64,000 nucleotides of DNA from Streptomyces sp. NBC_01707 (GCF_041438805.1 NZ_CP109190.1:3410001-3474000), one strand, 5' to 3'. Counted from the first letter of the stretch, positions 35,066 through 44,793 are shown. Notes: a model not told the origin generated them from the sequence alone. Numbers and translations are program-made.

Positions 35066-35416
35066 TCACCTGTCGCGCTTCTCCTTGATCTTCGCGGCCT
35101 TGCCGCGCAGCTCACGGAGGTAGTACAGCTTGGCGCGACGGACGTCACCACGGGTGACGAGCTCGATCTTCTCGAAGATCGGGCTGTGCACCGGGAAGGT
35201 GCGCTCGACGCCGACGCTGAAGGAGACCTTGCGGACCGTGAAGGTCTCGCTGACGCCGGAGCCCTGGCGGCGGATGACTACGCCCTTGAACTGCTGGATA
35301 CGGGAGCGGTTGCCCTCGATCACTCGCACGTGGACGTTGACGGTGTCACCGGGGCGGAACGCCGGGACGTCCGTACGCAGGGAGGCGGCATTGACGCCAT
35401 CGAGCAGGGAAGCCAT
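35066..35416 (-). CDS. rplS: Ribosomal protein L19
   Basis: 116 residues, the family length. Core motifs [32 protein letters not shown] and [18 protein letters not shown] are intact. An in-frame ATG at 35443 would add nine residues; the internal ATG at 35416 gives the usual N-terminus, and I chose it. It belongs to the rpsP-rimM-trmD-rplS translation cluster, all on the minus strand. Confidence 0.95.
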   Translation of the reverse strand: MASLLDGVNAASLRTDVPAFRPGDTVNVHVRVIEGNRSRIQQFKGVVIRRQGSGVSETFTVRKVSFSVGVERTFPVHSPIFEKIELVTRGDVRRAKLYYLRELRGKAAKIKEKRDR

Positions 35417-35544
35417 GTTGTCTGCTTTCTTCGCCGATGCCACAGGTCATCGACGGGAGATCGTAAGGAATCTGGGTGCTGATCGCGTCGGGCGGGCGTC
35501 GTTCCCCCTGTGGCAGGGGCGCACACCGGACGTACAGCAGCGGC

Positions 35545-36366
35545 TTATTGTTCCATGCCTTCGGGCCTGCGCCAAAATCGGCCGCCGGGCTCCGGCGACC
35601 AGCCGAGGATGGAGAGGATCTCGCGGTCCTTCTTGTCGAAGGCGCTCGCCTCGCAACGCTCGATGAGATCGGGCCGGTTGACCGCGGTACGACGGAACGC
35701 CTCGTCCCGCCGCCAGCGTGCGATCTTCCCGTGGTGGCCGCTGAGCAGGACGTCCGGGATGCCTCTGCCACGCCACTCGGGCGGCTTGGTGAAGACCGGG
35801 CCCTCCAGCAGATCGGCCATGGCGCCGGGCGCGAAGGAGTCGTCGCGGTGCGACTCGGCGTTGCCGAGCACACCGGGCAGCAGCCGGGCCACCGCCTCCG
35901 TGACGACCAGCACGGCGGCTTCCCCGCCGGCCAGCACATAGTCCCCGATGGAGACCTCGACGACCGGCATGCGGGTCGCGTACTCGTCCATCACCCGGCG
36001 GTCGATGCCCTCGTAGCGGGCCGGGGTGAAGATCAGCCATGGCCGCTCGGAGAGCTCCACGGCGAGTTCCTGGGTGAACGGACGGCCGCTGGGTGTGGGT
36101 ACCACGAGCACCGGGGAGTGCGCCCCGGCCTCGTACCCGTTCGCCAGGGTCTCGTCCAGGGCGTCACCCCACGGCCCGGTCTTCATCACCATGCCGGGAC
36201 CGCCGCCGTAGGGCGTGTCGTCCACCGTGTTGTGCCGGTCGTACGTCCAGTCCCGCAGATCGTGCACGTGCACATCGAGGCGGCCTCGGGCGCGGGCCTT
36301 GCCGACGAGCGAGACGTTCAGCGGTTCCAGGTACTCGGGGAAGATCGTGACGACGTCGAGCCGCAT
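35545..36366 (-). CDS. trmD: tRNA (guanine-N1-)-methyltransferase
   Basis: 273 residues. TrmD methylates G37 in tRNAs and prevents frameshifting. The trefoil-knot SPOUT signature is seen (VVPTPSGRPFTQELAVEL, LIFTPARYEGIDRRV, EVSIGDYVLAGGEAAVLV). The ATG at 36366 shares one base with the rimM stop, so the two are coupled. The 128-base gap to rplS has only a small CCCCTG/CAGGGG hairpin at 35505. Confidence 0.96.
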   Translation of the reverse strand: MRLDVVTIFPEYLEPLNVSLVGKARARGRLDVHVHDLRDWTYDRHNTVDDTPYGGGPGMVMKTGPWGDALDETLANGYEAGAHSPVLVVPTPSGRPFTQELAVELSERPWLIFTPARYEGIDRRVMDEYATRMPVVEVSIGDYVLAGGEAAVLVVTEAVARLLPGVLGNAESHRDDSFAPGAMADLLEGPVFTKPPEWRGRGIPDVLLSGHHGKIARWRRDEAFRRTAVNRPDLIERCEASAFDKKDREILSILGWSPEPGGRFWRRPEGMEQ

Positions 36367-36935
36367 CAGGCGTCGTTCCCCGGCTCGGAGGCCTCTTCGT
36401 CGCGCGAGGAGACGATCACTGCCTGACTGTCGTCGATCAGGCCGGGCGGCGGGGTGATGACCGCCCGCTGCTCCTCCAGATCGATCTCGGTGACGATCTC
36501 CTCGACGAACGGGATCATCACCTCGCTGCCGTCCGGGCGCTCCACGATGAAGAGGTCCTGGGACGGCAGATGCGAGATCTCGGTGATCCGGCCGATCTCG
36601 GTGCCGTCGGCGAGCACCACATCGAGGTCGATGAGCTGGTGGTCGTAGAACTCCTCGGGGTCCTCCGGGAGTTCCGCCGGGTCCACGTCGGCGATCAGCA
36701 GGGTGTTCCGGAGGGCCTCGGCCGCCGTGCGGTCCCGTACGCCCTCGAAACGCAGCAGCAGCCTGCCGCTGTGCACCCGTCCGGTCTCGATCGTCAGCGG
36801 TCCGTTCGCTGCCGGGTCGGTGGTCAGGCGGGCCCCGGGGCCGAGCCTGAGCTCCGGCTCGTCCGTACGCACCTCGACGGTGACCTCACCCTTGATGCCG
36901 TGGGCGCGGCCGATCCGCGCAACTACCAGCTGCAC
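36366..36935 (-). CDS. rimM: 16S rRNA processing protein RimM
   Basis: 189 residues. RimM binds S19 and helps mature the 30S head. N-terminal [19 protein letters not shown] and the PRC-barrel part with [15 protein letters not shown] and [15 protein letters not shown] are typical. The last 20 residues are an acidic tail. It follows the KH-domain gene after a 79-base gap with a hairpin. Confidence 0.95.
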   Translation of the reverse strand: MQLVVARIGRAHGIKGEVTVEVRTDEPELRLGPGARLTTDPAANGPLTIETGRVHSGRLLLRFEGVRDRTAAEALRNTLLIADVDPAELPEDPEEFYDHQLIDLDVVLADGTEIGRITEISHLPSQDLFIVERPDGSEVMIPFVEEIVTEIDLEEQRAVITPPPGLIDDSQAVIVSSRDEEASEPGNDA

Positions 36936-36960
36936 CTTGTGTCTCTCCTGTCATACGACG

Positions 36961-36997
36961 ACGGGCCGGGGCGGGCGCATGGCCCTCCCCGGCCCGT
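36961..36997. terminator. Hairpin between the KH gene and rimM
   Basis: ACGGGCCGGGG and CCCCGGCCCGT form a perfect 11-bp stem with a 15-base loop. In the operon it is probably an attenuator that lowers rimM-trmD relative to rpsP. Confidence 0.6.
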
Positions 36998-37014
36998 GCC
37001 GGTGTTCAACTCTG

Positions 37015-37254
37015 TCAGCGAACCTGGTCCACATCGACGAGGTCGACGCGGATGCCACGGCCGCCGATGGCGCCCACGACAGTTCGCAGCGCGCGTGCGG
37101 TGCGGCCGTTGCGGCCGATCACCTTGCCGAGGTCATCGGGATGGACCCGGACCTCGAGCACACGACCACGGCGCAGGTTGCGCGAGGCGACCTGCACATC
37201 GTCGGGGTTGTCGACGATGCCCTTCACGAGGTGCTCGAGAGCCTCCTCGAGCAT
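37015..37254 (-). CDS. KH-domain RNA-binding protein (KhpA type)
   Basis: 79 residues, one KH domain with the GxxG loop in VIGRNGRTARALR. KhpA proteins bind RNA and often pair with KhpB/Jag; the gene lies directly behind rpsP (2-base gap), as in most actinobacteria and firmicutes. All of it is conserved core. Confidence 0.93.
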   Translation of the reverse strand: MLEEALEHLVKGIVDNPDDVQVASRNLRRGRVLEVRVHPDDLGKVIGRNGRTARALRTVVGAIGGRGIRVDLVDVDQVR

Positions 37255-37256
37255 GC

Positions 37257-37700
37257 TCAGGCCTCGGTCGACTCGGCGGGCGCGGCGGCGTCAGCAGCCT
37301 CGTCCGCCTTCTTGTCGGCCTTCTTCGCCTTCTGCGTGATGGCCTCGCCCTTGGACTCCTCGCCGGTGTCCTTGGCCAGGGCCTCGAACAGGGCGCGCTT
37401 GTCGGCCTTGGGCTCCGGCTGCAGCAGCGGCGCGGGGGCGGGGAGACCCTTGTGGGCCTGCCAGTCACCGGTGAGCTTCAGGATCGCGAGAACCGGCTCG
37501 GTCGGCTGGGCGCCGACGGACAGCCAGTACTGCGCACGCTCCGAGTTGACCTCGATGCGCGAGGGGTTCTGCACCGGGTGGTACAGGCCGATCTCCTCGA
37601 TGGCCCGGCCGTCACGGCGGGTACGGGAGTCGGCGACGACGATGCGGTAGTGAGGCGAACGGATCTTGCCCAGACGCTTCAGCTTGATCTTGACTGCCAC
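37257..37700 (-). CDS. rpsP: Ribosomal protein S16
   Basis: 147 residues. The S16 core [35 protein letters not shown] and YHPVQNPS is complete in the first 80 residues; the rest is an Ala/Lys/Glu-rich tail typical of Streptomyces. It heads the rpsP-KH-rimM-trmD-rplS cluster. The promoter is expected in 37701-37857, where I see no clear element. Confidence 0.96.
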   Translation of the reverse strand: MAVKIKLKRLGKIRSPHYRIVVADSRTRRDGRAIEEIGLYHPVQNPSRIEVNSERAQYWLSVGAQPTEPVLAILKLTGDWQAHKGLPAPAPLLQPEPKADKRALFEALAKDTGEESKGEAITQKAKKADKKADEAADAAAPAESTEA

Positions 37701-37857
37701 GGAAGTGGTGTCTCCTGGTCTATGACGTGGTTGGGCACAACGAAGATGCCACGTGGGGTTGCGGTACTCGGGTGCCCGATGGACGCGTCAGCCGGAGGCG
37801 AGAGGGTTCCTGTGCGGCTGTCGAGTACAGCTAGCCATTGTGCCACACCACATCGGG

Positions 37858-38451
37858 TCACCCCACCGCGACCGCCGCTTCCGGGATGCGGAAGGGCTTT
37901 CCGCAGCCACCGCAGACGATCGGCGCCTGGGCGAGGACCGACGGTACGACCCGGACGTTGCGTCCGCAGTCGCAGACGGCCTTGACGCGCACGCCACCTC
38001 CGGAGGAGCCGTGCCGTGCGGCCGGCCCGCGGAAGGAGCGTTTGGTGTCGGCTGCGGTGGCGACCGTGTGCGCCTTGAGGGCGCGCTGCAGCCGCTCGAT
38101 CGTCGGACGGTACCGGCGCTTGGCCTCGGGATTGAGCGTGACCAGCGAGAAGCCACTGCTGGGGTGCGGCTCCTCGGCATGGTCGAGACCCAGCTCCTCG
38201 GCGATCGCGAGGAATCGTCTGTTGTGGTAGCGGCCGGCGCGGGAGGTGTCACGGACACCTCGGGCGGCGGCGATGCCATGGACTGCCTCATGCAGCAGTC
38301 GCTCGAAGGAGAGCTCGGCGCCACAGGCGGACGAGGACTCTCCGATCAGGGACTCGGGCGCGGCAAGATCGGGCAGCTCGGGGTGGTACCGCTGAATGTC
38401 GGCCCACGCCTGCGCCAGCTCTGCGGCAAGTACAGGTGGTGTCGTGCTCAC
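37858..38451 (-). CDS. SprT-like zinc metalloprotease
   Basis: 197 residues from a GTG at 38451. The HExxH motif HEAVH (H54, E55, H58) and the AGRYHNRRF downstream motif match SprT-type minigluzincins, and the C-terminus is a zinc ribbon (CDCG and CGGCGKPF). SprT/Spartan relatives cut proteins crosslinked to DNA; this family is widespread in Streptomyces but has no assigned role. It is monocistronic, with direct repeats upstream. Confidence 0.82.
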   Translation of the reverse strand: MSTTPPVLAAELAQAWADIQRYHPELPDLAAPESLIGESSSACGAELSFERLLHEAVHGIAAARGVRDTSRAGRYHNRRFLAIAEELGLDHAEEPHPSSGFSLVTLNPEAKRRYRPTIERLQRALKAHTVATAADTKRSFRGPAARHGSSGGGVRVKAVCDCGRNVRVVPSVLAQAPIVCGGCGKPFRIPEAAVAVG

Positions 38452-38604
38452 GTCGTGACAACGAGCCTGAGTGCCCCGGTGTTCCGATTCCGGGCCATCC
38501 CAAATATTTTGCACGTACCAGTCAGTTGCCATTCATGCGTCCTGACGAGGGCAGGTGCGCTGATCTGCGGAGAACCCTCGCAGCTCACACGAAGCCGGTA
38601 CGTA

Positions 38605-38630
38605 GTGACGCGTACGCCGTGACGCGTACG
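38605..38630. promoter_or_regulatory. 12-bp direct repeat upstream of the SprT-like gene
   Basis: GTGACGCGTACG occurs at 38605-38616 and 38619-38630, separated by two bases. It lies about 155 bases before the SprT-like start and behind proS. The repeats contain ACGCGT and CGTACG palindromes. They may bind a regulator; this is inferred from structure only. Confidence 0.35.
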
Positions 38631-38692
38631 CTCCGGCGCGTAGACAGGGCCTGCGCGCCGGGTCCGGACGGTTCGGGGAACACCGTCGGGCA

Positions 38693-40108
38693 TCAGTAGG
38701 CGCGGGCCACGACGGCGACAGTACCCGGGGCGTCGTCGGACTGCGGCACCGACCCGTCCTCTGCCACCAGACACCGTACCGAGACCCCCTGCTCCGCGAG
38801 CCGGGCCTCCCCCGCCGGGCCGAGGACGTCCCACGGAATGCGGGCCCAGCCGCCCGCGGCCGCCGCTTCTGCGGCCTCCTCGACGGTGGACGCCTCGCTG
38901 GTACGGGAGGTGCGGCGGGTCCGGGACTCACGCAGCAGGGTGGCCTGGTCCTCCTCCAGAACGACCGGCAGCAGGTCTGCCAGCGCCTCGATCGGGACCG
39001 GCTCCTTCCCGCCGGGGATGCGGCGCGCCAGCATCGCCGTGCCGTTCTCCAGGTCGCGCGGGCCGACCTCGATCCGCACGGGTACGCCCTTGAGCTCCCA
39101 GTCGACCACGCGTCGGCCGAAGGGGGTCTCCGTGCGGTCGTCGACGTGCACCCTGATGCCGGCGGCGCGCAGCCGGTCGCCGATGGAGCGGACCGCGGTG
39201 ACCACCGCCTCGTCCCCCTTGATCGCGAGGACGACCGCCTGGACGGCGGCCAGCCGCGGCGGGACGCGGAGCCCCTGGTCGTCGCCGTGCGACATGATCA
39301 GGCCGCCGACCATCCGGGTCGAGGTGCCCCAGGAGGTCTGCCAGACGAGCTCCTGCCTGCCCTCCTTCGACAGGTACTCGGTGTGGAAGGCCTTGGCGAA
39401 ATTGGTGCCGAGCTCATGGCTCGTCCCCATCTGCAGGGCCTTGCCGTCGCCCATCATCGCTTCGAGGGTGAGCGTGTTGACGGCGCCCGCGAACCGCTCC
39501 CTGGGGGTCTTCCGGCCGAGCACCACATCGATGCCGAGGACCTCGGTCATGAAGTCCGCGTAGACGTCCCGGTGGATGCGGGCGGCGTACTCCCGGGCGT
39601 CCTCGTACGTGGCGTGGGCGGTGTGGCCCTCCTGCCAGAGGAACTCCGTCGTACGGAGAAAGACCCGCGGGCGCATCTCCCAGCGGACGACGTTGGCCCA
39701 CTGGTTGATCAGGAGGGGCAGATCCCGGTAGCTCTGGACCCATTTCGAGAAGTACTCATTGATGATCGTTTCGGACGTCGGCCGCACCACCACAGGCTCT
39801 TCGAGGTCCTTGCCACCGCCGTGGGTGACGATGGCGAGCTCGGGTGCGAAGCCCTCGACGTGCTCCGCCTCGCGTGTCAGGTAAGACTGGGGGATGAAGA
39901 GTGGGAAGTAGGCGTTCTGGGCGCCCGCAACCTTGATGCGGGCATCCATCTCCTGCTGCATCCGCTCCCACAGGCCGTATCCGTACGGTCGGATGACCAT
40001 GGTGCCGCGCACCGGACCGTTGTCCGCGAGTTCGGCCTTGTTGATCAGATCCTGGTACCAGCGGGGAAAGTCCTCGGCCTGGGGTGTGAGAACGGGTGCC
40101 TTTGCCAT
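38693..40108 (-). CDS. proS: Prolyl-tRNA synthetase (eukaryote/archaeal-type, short form)
   Basis: 471 residues. Class II synthetase motifs are seen: motif 2 (RWEMRPRVFLRTTEFLWQEGHTAH), motif 3 region (MSHGDDQGLRVPPRLA) and the RPTSETIINEYFSKW substrate site. It lacks the editing insertion of the E. coli enzyme, so it is the ProRS type without INS, as usual in Streptomyces. The ATG at 40108 gives the MAKAPVLTPQAEDF start; the frame upstream is not coding. A 246-base divergent promoter gap separates it from the next gene, with nothing else recognisable. Confidence 0.95.
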   Translation of the reverse strand: MAKAPVLTPQAEDFPRWYQDLINKAELADNGPVRGTMVIRPYGYGLWERMQQEMDARIKVAGAQNAYFPLFIPQSYLTREAEHVEGFAPELAIVTHGGGKDLEEPVVVRPTSETIINEYFSKWVQSYRDLPLLINQWANVVRWEMRPRVFLRTTEFLWQEGHTAHATYEDAREYAARIHRDVYADFMTEVLGIDVVLGRKTPRERFAGAVNTLTLEAMMGDGKALQMGTSHELGTNFAKAFHTEYLSKEGRQELVWQTSWGTSTRMVGGLIMSHGDDQGLRVPPRLAAVQAVVLAIKGDEAVVTAVRSIGDRLRAAGIRVHVDDRTETPFGRRVVDWELKGVPVRIEVGPRDLENGTAMLARRIPGGKEPVPIEALADLLPVVLEEDQATLLRESRTRRTSRTSEASTVEEAAEAAAAGGWARIPWDVLGPAGEARLAEQGVSVRCLVAEDGSVPQSDDAPGTVAVVARAY

Positions 40109-40354
40109 GGCGCGCATCGTACGGCGACATCTCACTCCGCACGGAGTGACGGGACCGGCCTTCGTGGCCTGTATCCGGGGGCGCACGACGTGTCCCCCGG
40201 GGCGCACGACCGTAGCTCGCAACCATTGCCCTCCGACCCCTGGACGAAGCCGCGGATGCGGAGTTCTCTGACTTACGGGGGAGTGCGGGCGCGCAGACAC
40301 ACGGGGGCCGTCCACTCGGGTACGACCGACTTCTCGGCGGATTGGGGCGCTTTC

Positions 40355-41215
40355 ATGACACCAACGCTCGTCCGGCACCACAGGCAGGCGGATGCATCCG
40401 CCCCGGTGGACCCCGGAACCCGTGCCCGTGACTGGGCCGAGATCCAGGAGCGCATGCTCGCACCGTTGTACGAAGCGGTGTACGAGCGGCTCGAAATCGG
40501 AGCCGGTACGCGGATGCTCTCCCTCGGCTGCGGCTCCGGGCTCGCGCTGCTGATGGCCGCCGCCCGTGCGGCACACGTCACCGGCGTCGACACCGACCGT
40601 GAACGTCTTGCTCTGGCCCGCGAACGGCTGCTGCCCGATCCCGGACCCGAGCGGGCCCGGGACGGCCTGCCGGTGCTCCTCGACGGTGATCCGTCCGCCG
40701 CCGCCCAGCCCGAAGGCCCCCCGTACAACCTGCTCACCGTGTTCACCCCGATCGGTTGCTCGGCGGGCGACTCCGAAGGGCTGAAACCGGAGCTGGAGTC
40801 CGCTGTTCCGCTGGTCGCCCGGGGCAGCTCGGTGGTGCTGACCGGATGGGGTCCGCCCGAACGGTGTGCGACCGCGGCGGTGCTACGGGTGGCGACGCGG
40901 CTCGGTGACGAGGTGCGTGCGCCCCGCGCGGGAGGCTGGCGCCCGGCGCGCCGGGACGATCTGGAGGAGGTCGCGTTCCGGGTCGGGCTCAATCCGAACG
41001 GCTCGGGGCGGGTGGCGTGCCCGTTCGGGTACGCGGACATGGACAGCGCGGTACGCGGACTGCTGTCGACCCGGCTGTTCGACGCCGCGGTACGGGCGAC
41101 GGACCGGTCCCAGGTGGAGAAGGAGGTCGCGGAGGCACTGCATCCGCACCGGCGCCGGGACGGCACGGTCTGGATGCCGAATGTCTTCCGCTATCTCGTC
41201 TGCACCACTCCCTAG
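40355..41215 (+). CDS. SAM-dependent methyltransferase
   Basis: 286 residues. Motif I is MLSLGCGSGLALLMAA followed by VTGVDTDRERLALAR, a class I methyltransferase. The later VLTGWGPPERCATAAVLRVA may be motif IV-V. The substrate is not evident; similar genes beside proS are conserved in Streptomyces. It is convergent with the ftsH-like gene. Confidence 0.85.
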   Translation: MTPTLVRHHRQADASAPVDPGTRARDWAEIQERMLAPLYEAVYERLEIGAGTRMLSLGCGSGLALLMAAARAAHVTGVDTDRERLALARERLLPDPGPERARDGLPVLLDGDPSAAAQPEGPPYNLLTVFTPIGCSAGDSEGLKPELESAVPLVARGSSVVLTGWGPPERCATAAVLRVATRLGDEVRAPRAGGWRPARRDDLEEVAFRVGLNPNGSGRVACPFGYADMDSAVRGLLSTRLFDAAVRATDRSQVEKEVAEALHPHRRRDGTVWMPNVFRYLVCTTP

Positions 41216-41217
41216 AA

Positions 41218-41245
41218 GAACGCCACGCTCCCTGGAAGGGCGTTC
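41218..41245. terminator. Short hairpin between convergent genes
   Basis: GAACGCC and GGCGTTC pair across a 14-base loop in the 62-base gap between the methyltransferase and ftsH-like genes. A weak bidirectional terminator is likely. Confidence 0.4.
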
Positions 41246-41277
41246 CGCAGTAGGTTCCGCGCCCGGCCGGGCGGCTC

Positions 41278-43191
41278 TCAGTGCTTGGCCAGGCGCGCGA
41301 CGCCCGCCGCCCGATAGGCCGCCTCCTCGTCCAGCGTCTCGTTCTGCAGCAGCGCGGCCGCCAGCGCGTCCAGTTTCTCCCGGTGCTCGCGCAGCAGCCG
41401 CTGCGCCTCGATGTAGCACTCGTCGACGATGCGCCGCATCTCGTGGTCCACCACGTCCAGAGTGGCGGGCGCGGCCGAGAGTCCGTACGCCTGCTGGGCA
41501 TCGCTCGGGATCGCCGTCAGCCTGCCGACCCTTTCGCTCATCCCCCAGCGCCCGACCATTCCGCGCGCCAGGCCGGTGACCTGTTCCAGGTCGCTCTCCG
41601 AGCCCGTGGTGACCACTCCGTAGACCAGCTGTTCCGCGGCCATGCCGCCCAGGGCGCCGATGATGCGGCCGCGGAGATAGTCCTCGGTGTACGCGTACTT
41701 GTCGGCCTCCGGCGTCGAGAGGGTGACGCCGAGGGCCCGGCCGCGGGGCACGATGGTGACCTTGCGGACGGGGTCGGCGCCGGGCTGGAGCATCCCGAGG
41801 AGGGCATGGCCGCTCTCGTGGTACGCGGTCCTGCGGCGCTCCTCCTCCGGCATGACCAGCGGCCGTTCGGCTCCGAGCTGGACCTTCTCCAGTGCGTCCG
41901 ACAGGTCCGCCTGGTTGACCTCGGACTTCTTGCGCTTGACGGCGAGCAGGGCGGCCTCGTTGGCGAGGTTGGCGAGGTCCGCACCGGTCATGCCGGGGGT
42001 CGTGCGGGCCACCTGGCCGAGGCTCACGTCCTCGGAGAGCGGGATCTGCCGGGTATGGATCTCCAAGATCGCCTCCCGGCCGCCCCGGTCCGGTGGGCTC
42101 ACCTGGACGATCCGGTCGAAGCGGCCGGGCCTGGTGAGCGCCGGGTCGAGGACATCGGCCCGGTTGGTCGCGGCAAGGACGACGACGCCCTCCGATCCGG
42201 AGAAGCCGTCCATCTCGGTGAGGATCTGGTTCAGCGTCTGTTCGCGCTCGTCATGGCCACCCATGCCGGAGCCGCCGCCGCGGGCCCGGCCGATGGTGTC
42301 GATCTCGTCGATGAAGACGATGGCGGGGGCGACCTTGCGGGCCTCGGCGAAGAGTTCCCGTACCCGGCTCGCGCCGACGCCGACGATCATCTCGATGAAC
42401 TCGGAGGCGGAGGCGGAGAAGAACGGCACCCCGGCCTCGCCGGCGACGGCCCGCGCGAGCAGCGTCTTGCCGGTGCCGGGCGGGCCGGCGAGCAGCACTC
42501 CCCCGGGCATCCGGGCGCCCATCTTCCGGTACTCCTGCGGGTTCTTCAGGAAGTCGACGACATCGTTGAGTTCGCCCTCGACCTCGTCGATCCCGGCCAC
42601 GTCCTCGAAAGTGGTGCGTTTGGCGCCTTCCAGTTCGACCGGTCTGGGCGGGGCCTTGCGGCCCAGTGCGCCGACGCCGCCGAGCCCGCCGGACATCCGG
42701 CGGGCGATGAAGACCCAGAGCAGGACGAGCAGCAGGATCGGAGCCAGGGAGATCAGCAGATTGGCGAGGAAACTGCGCTGCTGGACGACCGGTTCCGCGG
42801 TGACGGTGACATCGTCCTTGATCAGCTCGGCCCAGAGGTTGTCGTCGGCGAAGGCAGGCCGCTGGGTGACGAACTTGGTGTACGTCCTGTCGCTGCCGGG
42901 GACCTTCGCCTCCTTCCTCAGCTGCCCCTGGATGGCGTCACCCTTGGAGTAGATCTTGGAGACGTTGCCGGCCGTGACCTGCTTGCTGAATTCCGTGTAG
43001 GCGATGGTCGGTTCGTTCCTGCCGTTGAAGAAGGAGAGCACCACGTTGGTGATCAGATAGACGGCAAGCGCGGTCAGCAGCAGTCCGCCCCAGCCGCCCG
43101 GCATCTTCCGGCGCGGCGGAGGAGGTGGTGGGGCGCCCTCGGAGCGCCACGGCTGGTCGGTCCGATCGCGTGGCGGTACAGGACTGGTCAC
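41278..43191 (-). CDS. ftsH: FtsH-family ATP-dependent zinc metalloprotease
   Basis: 637 residues. Two N-terminal helices ([21 protein letters not shown] and [19 protein letters not shown], approximate) flank a periplasmic domain; the AAA core has Walker [17 protein letters not shown] and Walker B IVFIDEID, and the protease site is HESGH with the third zinc ligand in SESDLEQVT. All essential residues are intact. Because Streptomyces has its main ftsH elsewhere, this is probably a second paralogue. It is divergent from the yhfZ-like regulator, with a 142-base gap. Confidence 0.9.
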   Translation of the reverse strand: MTSPVPPRDRTDQPWRSEGAPPPPPPRRKMPGGWGGLLLTALAVYLITNVVLSFFNGRNEPTIAYTEFSKQVTAGNVSKIYSKGDAIQGQLRKEAKVPGSDRTYTKFVTQRPAFADDNLWAELIKDDVTVTAEPVVQQRSFLANLLISLAPILLLVLLWVFIARRMSGGLGGVGALGRKAPPRPVELEGAKRTTFEDVAGIDEVEGELNDVVDFLKNPQEYRKMGARMPGGVLLAGPPGTGKTLLARAVAGEAGVPFFSASASEFIEMIVGVGASRVRELFAEARKVAPAIVFIDEIDTIGRARGGGSGMGGHDEREQTLNQILTEMDGFSGSEGVVVLAATNRADVLDPALTRPGRFDRIVQVSPPDRGGREAILEIHTRQIPLSEDVSLGQVARTTPGMTGADLANLANEAALLAVKRKKSEVNQADLSDALEKVQLGAERPLVMPEEERRRTAYHESGHALLGMLQPGADPVRKVTIVPRGRALGVTLSTPEADKYAYTEDYLRGRIIGALGGMAAEQLVYGVVTTGSESDLEQVTGLARGMVGRWGMSERVGRLTAIPSDAQQAYGLSAAPATLDVVDHEMRRIVDECYIEAQRLLREHREKLDALAAALLQNETLDEEAAYRAAGVARLAKH

Positions 43192-43297
43192 GCGCGCTCC
43201 TCTGCCGACGACCTTGAGGCGACATTAAGCACCGGAGCCTCGAAGGGCCCGTCCGGTGGGCCCATGGGGGGACATCGGCGCGCGGACGCGTGAACCC

Positions 43298-43327
43298 TTG
43301 TCAATATCCAGAATCCTGTTTACTGTT
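43298..43327 (+). promoter_or_regulatory. Leaderless promoter and operator motif of the yhf-type regulator
   Basis: TTGTCA (-35, 43298-43303), a 17-base spacer and TACTGT (-10, 43321-43326) are followed by 7 bases and then the GTG start at 43334, so the start codon should be the first transcribed base. AATCCTGTTTACTGTT (43312-43327) covers the -10 and part of the spacer and recurs, with 14 of 16 bases matching, at 44335-44350 before yhfY. That is the layout of autorepression by the encoded regulator. Confidence 0.7.
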
Positions 43328-43333
43328 CCATCT

Positions 43334-44272
43334 GTGAACGTCACCGACGAACGCTTCCTCACCCGCAACGGCCTCGCCGCCCGGCAGCTCGCCGTCCTGC
43401 TCCTCAACCACGAGGCGGACACCCGCATGCCCCGGGTACGCGACTTCGCCGAGGAGCTGGGCTGCGGAAACGGCACCGTGCAGGCGGCGTTGCAGTTGCT
43501 TGAGGAATCCGGCGCCATCGAGACGACCGCCCGCGGCCATCTCGGCACCTTCCTCGTCCGCTCGGACCGCTCCGTGCTCTGGCGGCTCTCCGGCCTCGGC
43601 ACCCTGCTCGCCGCGATGCCCCTGCCGTACTCACGCCGGTACGAGGGTCTGGCGACCGGGCTGCGCGGCGCCTTCGAAACCGCGGGCGCACCGTTCGCCA
43701 TCACCTTCATGCGCGGCGCCGGTGCGCGCACCGCCGCACTCCTCGAAGGCAAGGTCGACCTGGTCGTCCTCTCCCGCTTCGCAGCCGACCAGCTGATCGC
43801 CGAGCATCCGGTGGAGCTGGTCGCCGAGCTCGGTCCCGCCACCTATGTCGGCGCTCACGGCATGCTGCTGCGGCACGGCGCAGAACTCGACTCCCCCGGA
43901 CTGCGGGTGGCGGTCGACCACGCCTCCGAGGATCTGCGGATGCTGGTCGAGCGGGTCTTCGCAGGCCGCGAGGACATCGAGTGGCGCGAAGCCTCGTACA
44001 TGCAACTGCCCGACCTCTTCGCCCGTGACGAGGTCGACGCCACCGTCTGGAACCTGGACGAGGTGCAGGACCGGATCGGGCTCGGGGTCGACGTGCTTCC
44101 GCTCGGCGACGAGGTCACCCGCGAGCTGTCGCTGCGCAACTCCAGCGCGGCGATCATCGGCCGGACCGGCGGAGCGAAGGCCCTTGCCGCCGTCCGCGAG
44201 TCGCTCGATCTCTCGCTGGTGACGCGGCTGCAGACCGAGGTACTGAAGGGCGAGCGCGTGCCCTCGTACTGA
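43334..44272 (+). CDS. yhfZ: YhfZ-like regulator of the yhf operon
   Basis: 312 residues. A GntR-like winged helix at about residues 10-75 (RVRDFAEELGCGNGTVQAALQLLEESGAIE) is joined to a domain resembling periplasmic binding proteins (about 90-300), which should sense a small metabolite. This matches YhfZ of the E. coli yhf locus. It begins a same-strand series of eight genes. No ribosome site precedes the GTG, in line with a leaderless message. The inducer is unknown and is probably the pathway substrate. Confidence 0.82.
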   Translation: MNVTDERFLTRNGLAARQLAVLLLNHEADTRMPRVRDFAEELGCGNGTVQAALQLLEESGAIETTARGHLGTFLVRSDRSVLWRLSGLGTLLAAMPLPYSRRYEGLATGLRGAFETAGAPFAITFMRGAGARTAALLEGKVDLVVLSRFAADQLIAEHPVELVAELGPATYVGAHGMLLRHGAELDSPGLRVAVDHASEDLRMLVERVFAGREDIEWREASYMQLPDLFARDEVDATVWNLDEVQDRIGLGVDVLPLGDEVTRELSLRNSSAAIIGRTGGAKALAAVRESLDLSLVTRLQTEVLKGERVPSY

Positions 44273-44334
44273 TCCGGCGGATCCGGTGAGACCGACCCCG
44301 GCCACGCGTGGCCTCGGGCGACCTGAAAATACAA

Positions 44335-44350
44335 AATCCTGGTTTCTGTT
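44335..44350. promoter_or_regulatory. Second copy of the yhf operator-like motif
   Basis: AATCCTGGTTTCTGTT shares 14 of 16 bases with 43312-43327. It lies 18 bases before the yhfY start, ahead of a strong AGGAGG site (44357-44362). It probably lets the YhfZ-like regulator control the structural genes separately from its own gene. Confidence 0.55.
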
Positions 44351-44368
44351 GATTATAGGAGGATCGTC

Positions 44369-44755
44369 ATGGACGACCAGCTCGCACTGCGGATCCAGCT
44401 CTTCCGCGAAGGCGGCCAGGTCGAGCCCGAAGTGGCCGACTTCGTCGCCGCCGAGCTGGCCGCCCTCGAAGCCGACGGACACACCGTCACCGAGGCCAGC
44501 GCCGGAATGCTGACCAGTCACCTGATGATGGCCCTCACCCGGCTCCTCGACGGCGAACCGATCGAGCAGTTCCTCACCGATGACCAGGTCGCCGCCGAAC
44601 TGGCCGGGCATCCCCACGCCGTCGCGCGCGCCCGCGCCATCTCCGCGCGCGCCGAGCAGGAGCTCGGCGCGACGCTCCCCGACTCGGAGATCAATTTCCT
44701 CGGCATGCACCTCGCCGTGCTTGCCCAGCACTCACCGGCCGCCCCGGCCTCCTGA
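44369..44755 (+). CDS. yhfY: YhfY-like PRD-domain protein
   Basis: 128 residues, a single PTS-regulation-domain-like fold, with conserved histidines in TSHLMMAL and GMHLAVLA and no DNA-binding domain. In the E. coli locus YhfY is the equivalent. PRD histidines are normally phosphorylated by PTS proteins; whether that happens here is unknown. AGGAGG is 6 bases before the ATG. Confidence 0.8.
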   Translation: MDDQLALRIQLFREGGQVEPEVADFVAAELAALEADGHTVTEASAGMLTSHLMMALTRLLDGEPIEQFLTDDQVAAELAGHPHAVARARAISARAEQELGATLPDSEINFLGMHLAVLAQHSPAAPAS

Positions 44756-44793
44756 TCCCACCCCGCCCAGCCCCAGACAGAGAAGGACCAGCC

